Positions 5,288 to 6,581 of a stretch of DNA of 6,581 bases are shown piece by piece; position 1 is the first letter of the stretch, and every line of letters begins with the position of its first letter. The translations under genes were made by a program, and so were the position numbers. Under the pieces are notes generated by a model. The model ran no database searches. It saw nothing but the letters and a program-made list of their open reading frames with translations, and was not told the DNA's origin. The DNA is from RGIG7213 sp045657205 (GTDB lineage Bacteria; Bacillota; Clostridia; Oscillospirales; CAG-272), in the NCBI GenBank assembly GCA_045657205.1, contig JAZOSS010000081.1, forward strand, positions 1 through 6,581. Reading direction: 5' to 3'.

Positions 5288-6559
5288 ATGATACCTGCAC
5301 TTGTTATTTTCGCCCTTACTTACGTTTTGATGCTTATTTTCGGTAAATACAGACCGTATATAGCACTTGCATCAGGCGTTGTTTTTATTGCCACGGGAAT
5401 GCTTTCGCCCGAAAACATTTTGTCAGCTCTTGATTTCAACGTCATTCTGATGATAGCCGGTACGATGGGACTCGTTTCGCTGTTTATAGAAAGTAAAATG
5501 CCGTCACTGCTTGCAGACGTGCTTATGGAGCACGTTTCGACAGTACAGTGGGCGGCTGTTGCACTGTCGCTTTTTGCGGGAATTATTTCAGCTTTTGTCG
5601 ATAACGTGGCAACTGTTCTTATGATAGCACCTATCGCACTTGAAATATGCAAAAAGCTTAAAACGAATCCCGTTCCCGTTATTATTTCAATAGCCGTATC
5701 GTCCAATTTGCAGGGCGCGGCAACGCTTGTCGGTGATACGACGGCGATAATGCTCGGCTCGGCTCTTGATATGAGCTTCTTGGACTTCTTTGTATACAAA
5801 GGCAAACCGAGTATATTTTTTGCTGTTGAATTAGGTGCTGTTGTATCAGCTCTTATCGTTTACTTTCAGTTCAGAAAAGAAAAAGGAAGTATCCCGAAGG
5901 CAAACAGCAGAACGAAAGTTACGGATTATATTCCCACTGTCCTTTTGTGCCTTGCACTTTTGCTTTTGATAATAGCATCGTTTATACCGAACAAGCCGTA
6001 TGTAACGAACGGTGTCATCTGCTGTGCGCTTTTTGCTGTCGGACTTGTTATAACCTTCATAAAAAAGAAAACCCTTTCGTCACTTACCGCACATTTAAAA
6101 GAAATAGACTTCACAACGATCGGAATACTTGTAGGTCTTTTCTTGATGATAGGTGCAATAACCGAACAGGGAGTTATTGATAAAGCCGCAGGACTTCTTG
6201 CGAAGGCAGGCGGCGGCAATCTGTTCTTGCTTTATACGGTTATCGTTTGGGCTTCCGTTGCAATATCCGCATTCATTGACAATATACCGTACGTTGCAAC
6301 GATGATACCCGTACTTATGGGACTTGCGTCAACACTCGGTGTCGATCCTACACCGTTTCTGTTCGGACTTCTTTCGGGTGCTACCCTCGGCGGTAACTGT
6401 ACACCGATAGGTGCATCGGCAAATATCACGGGTATAGGTATACTGCGTAAGGAAGGATATGAAGTCAAAAACGGTGATTTCTTCAAAATAGGTATTCCGT
6501 TTACCCTTGCCGCCATCATACCTGCGTATATTTACATCTGGCTCGTTTACGGAGTGTAA
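5288..6559 (+). CDS. ArsB/NhaD-type (ion transporter superfamily) membrane permease
   Basis: The 423-residue polytopic membrane protein has about ten or more hydrophobic segments and the two-fold internal repeat of the ion transporter superfamily (ArsB, NhaD, SLC13, P-protein). Repeat 1 carries SAFVDNVATVLMIAP (101-115) and SSNLQGAATLVGD (138-150). Repeat 2 carries SAFIDNIPYVATMIP (327-341) and LGGNCTPIGASAN (367-379). In related structures the Asn/Gly/Thr-rich motifs sit at hairpin tips that build the substrate and cation site. A hydrophilic linker (about 194-213) separates the halves. Family members move arsenite, sodium in exchange for protons, or organic anions; the ArsB/NhaD subgroup fits best by motif, but the substrate is not clear. 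No ars regulator or arsenate reductase gene is nearby. The length is usual for the family and the gene appears complete. It is the third gene of the exporter operon. Confidence 0.9.
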   Translation: MIPALVIFALTYVLMLIFGKYRPYIALASGVVFIATGMLSPENILSALDFNVILMIAGTMGLVSLFIESKMPSLLADVLMEHVSTVQWAAVALSLFAGIISAFVDNVATVLMIAPIALEICKKLKTNPVPVIISIAVSSNLQGAATLVGDTTAIMLGSALDMSFLDFFVYKGKPSIFFAVELGAVVSALIVYFQFRKEKGSIPKANSRTKVTDYIPTVLLCLALLLLIIASFIPNKPYVTNGVICCALFAVGLVITFIKKKTLSSLTAHLKEIDFTTIGILVGLFLMIGAITEQGVIDKAAGLLAKAGGGNLFLLYTVIVWASVAISAFIDNIPYVATMIPVLMGLASTLGVDPTPFLFGLLSGATLGGNCTPIGASANITGIGILRKEGYEVKNGDFFKIGIPFTLAAIIPAYIYIWLVYGV

Positions 6560-6581
6560 CCGCTTTATAAAATTCAAAATG
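6560..6581. other. Short non-coding tail at the window edge
   Basis: Twenty-two AT-rich bases follow the transporter stop codon. An ATG occupies the last three bases but lacks a ribosome binding site. Whether the operon continues or ends cannot be seen. Confidence 0.6.

Noticed and set aside
5320..6577. Minus-strand open frames opposite the ArsB/NhaD-type gene
   Set aside because: They are shadows of a conserved membrane protein gene; their translations resemble no known protein.
6579..6581. ATG at the window end as the start of a fourth operon gene
   Set aside because: No ribosome binding site in the preceding bases and no following codons to judge.

Overview
The window looks like chromosomal DNA of an anaerobic, low-GC Gram-positive bacterium, most likely a gut-type member of the Clostridia. 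The supporting signs are strong GGAGG-type ribosome binding sites, a textbook housekeeping (sigma-A type) promoter, moderately AT-rich DNA, and a secreted BspA-like leucine-rich-repeat protein of the kind common in gut Firmicutes. This placement is an inference from style and gene content; no taxonomic marker is present.

Layout. (1) Positions 1-2045, minus strand: the first 681 codons of a large secreted BspA-like leucine-rich-repeat protein. The frame is open from its start to the window edge, so the C-terminus is missing. It has a signal peptide, an N-terminal region of about 190 residues that I do not recognise, two LRR blocks, and two Cys-pair modules between the blocks. Internal DNA repeats show recent segmental duplication. 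(2) Positions 2046-2269: non-coding, with a weak candidate promoter for the LRR gene and a clear rho-independent terminator for the gene that follows. (3) Positions 2270-3301, minus strand: a P1/S58 (DmpA-type) self-processing aminopeptidase. (4) Positions 3302-3485: a divergent regulatory region with an extended -10 promoter to the left, a perfect consensus promoter to the right, and between them a 23-bp dyad abutting three tandem 9-bp repeats. (5) Positions 3486-6559, plus strand: a three-gene operon encoding an ABC ATPase, its ABC-2 type membrane partner and an ArsB/NhaD-type ion transporter. No terminator is visible inside this operon.

How it fits together. The ATPase and ABC-2 permease should form one exporter, with the permease's ribosome binding site lying inside the end of the ATPase gene. 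The ArsB/NhaD-type carrier follows after 24 bp, so a detoxification or ion and solute efflux role for the operon is plausible, but the substrate cannot be read from the sequence. The peptidase is transcribed divergently and may share control elements with the exporter operon. The LRR gene appears to be a separate transcription unit. I see no tRNA, rRNA, CRISPR array, insertion sequence or phage gene, and no clear candidate for an entirely new system. The most interesting unexplained structure is the dyad plus triple repeat between the divergent promoters.
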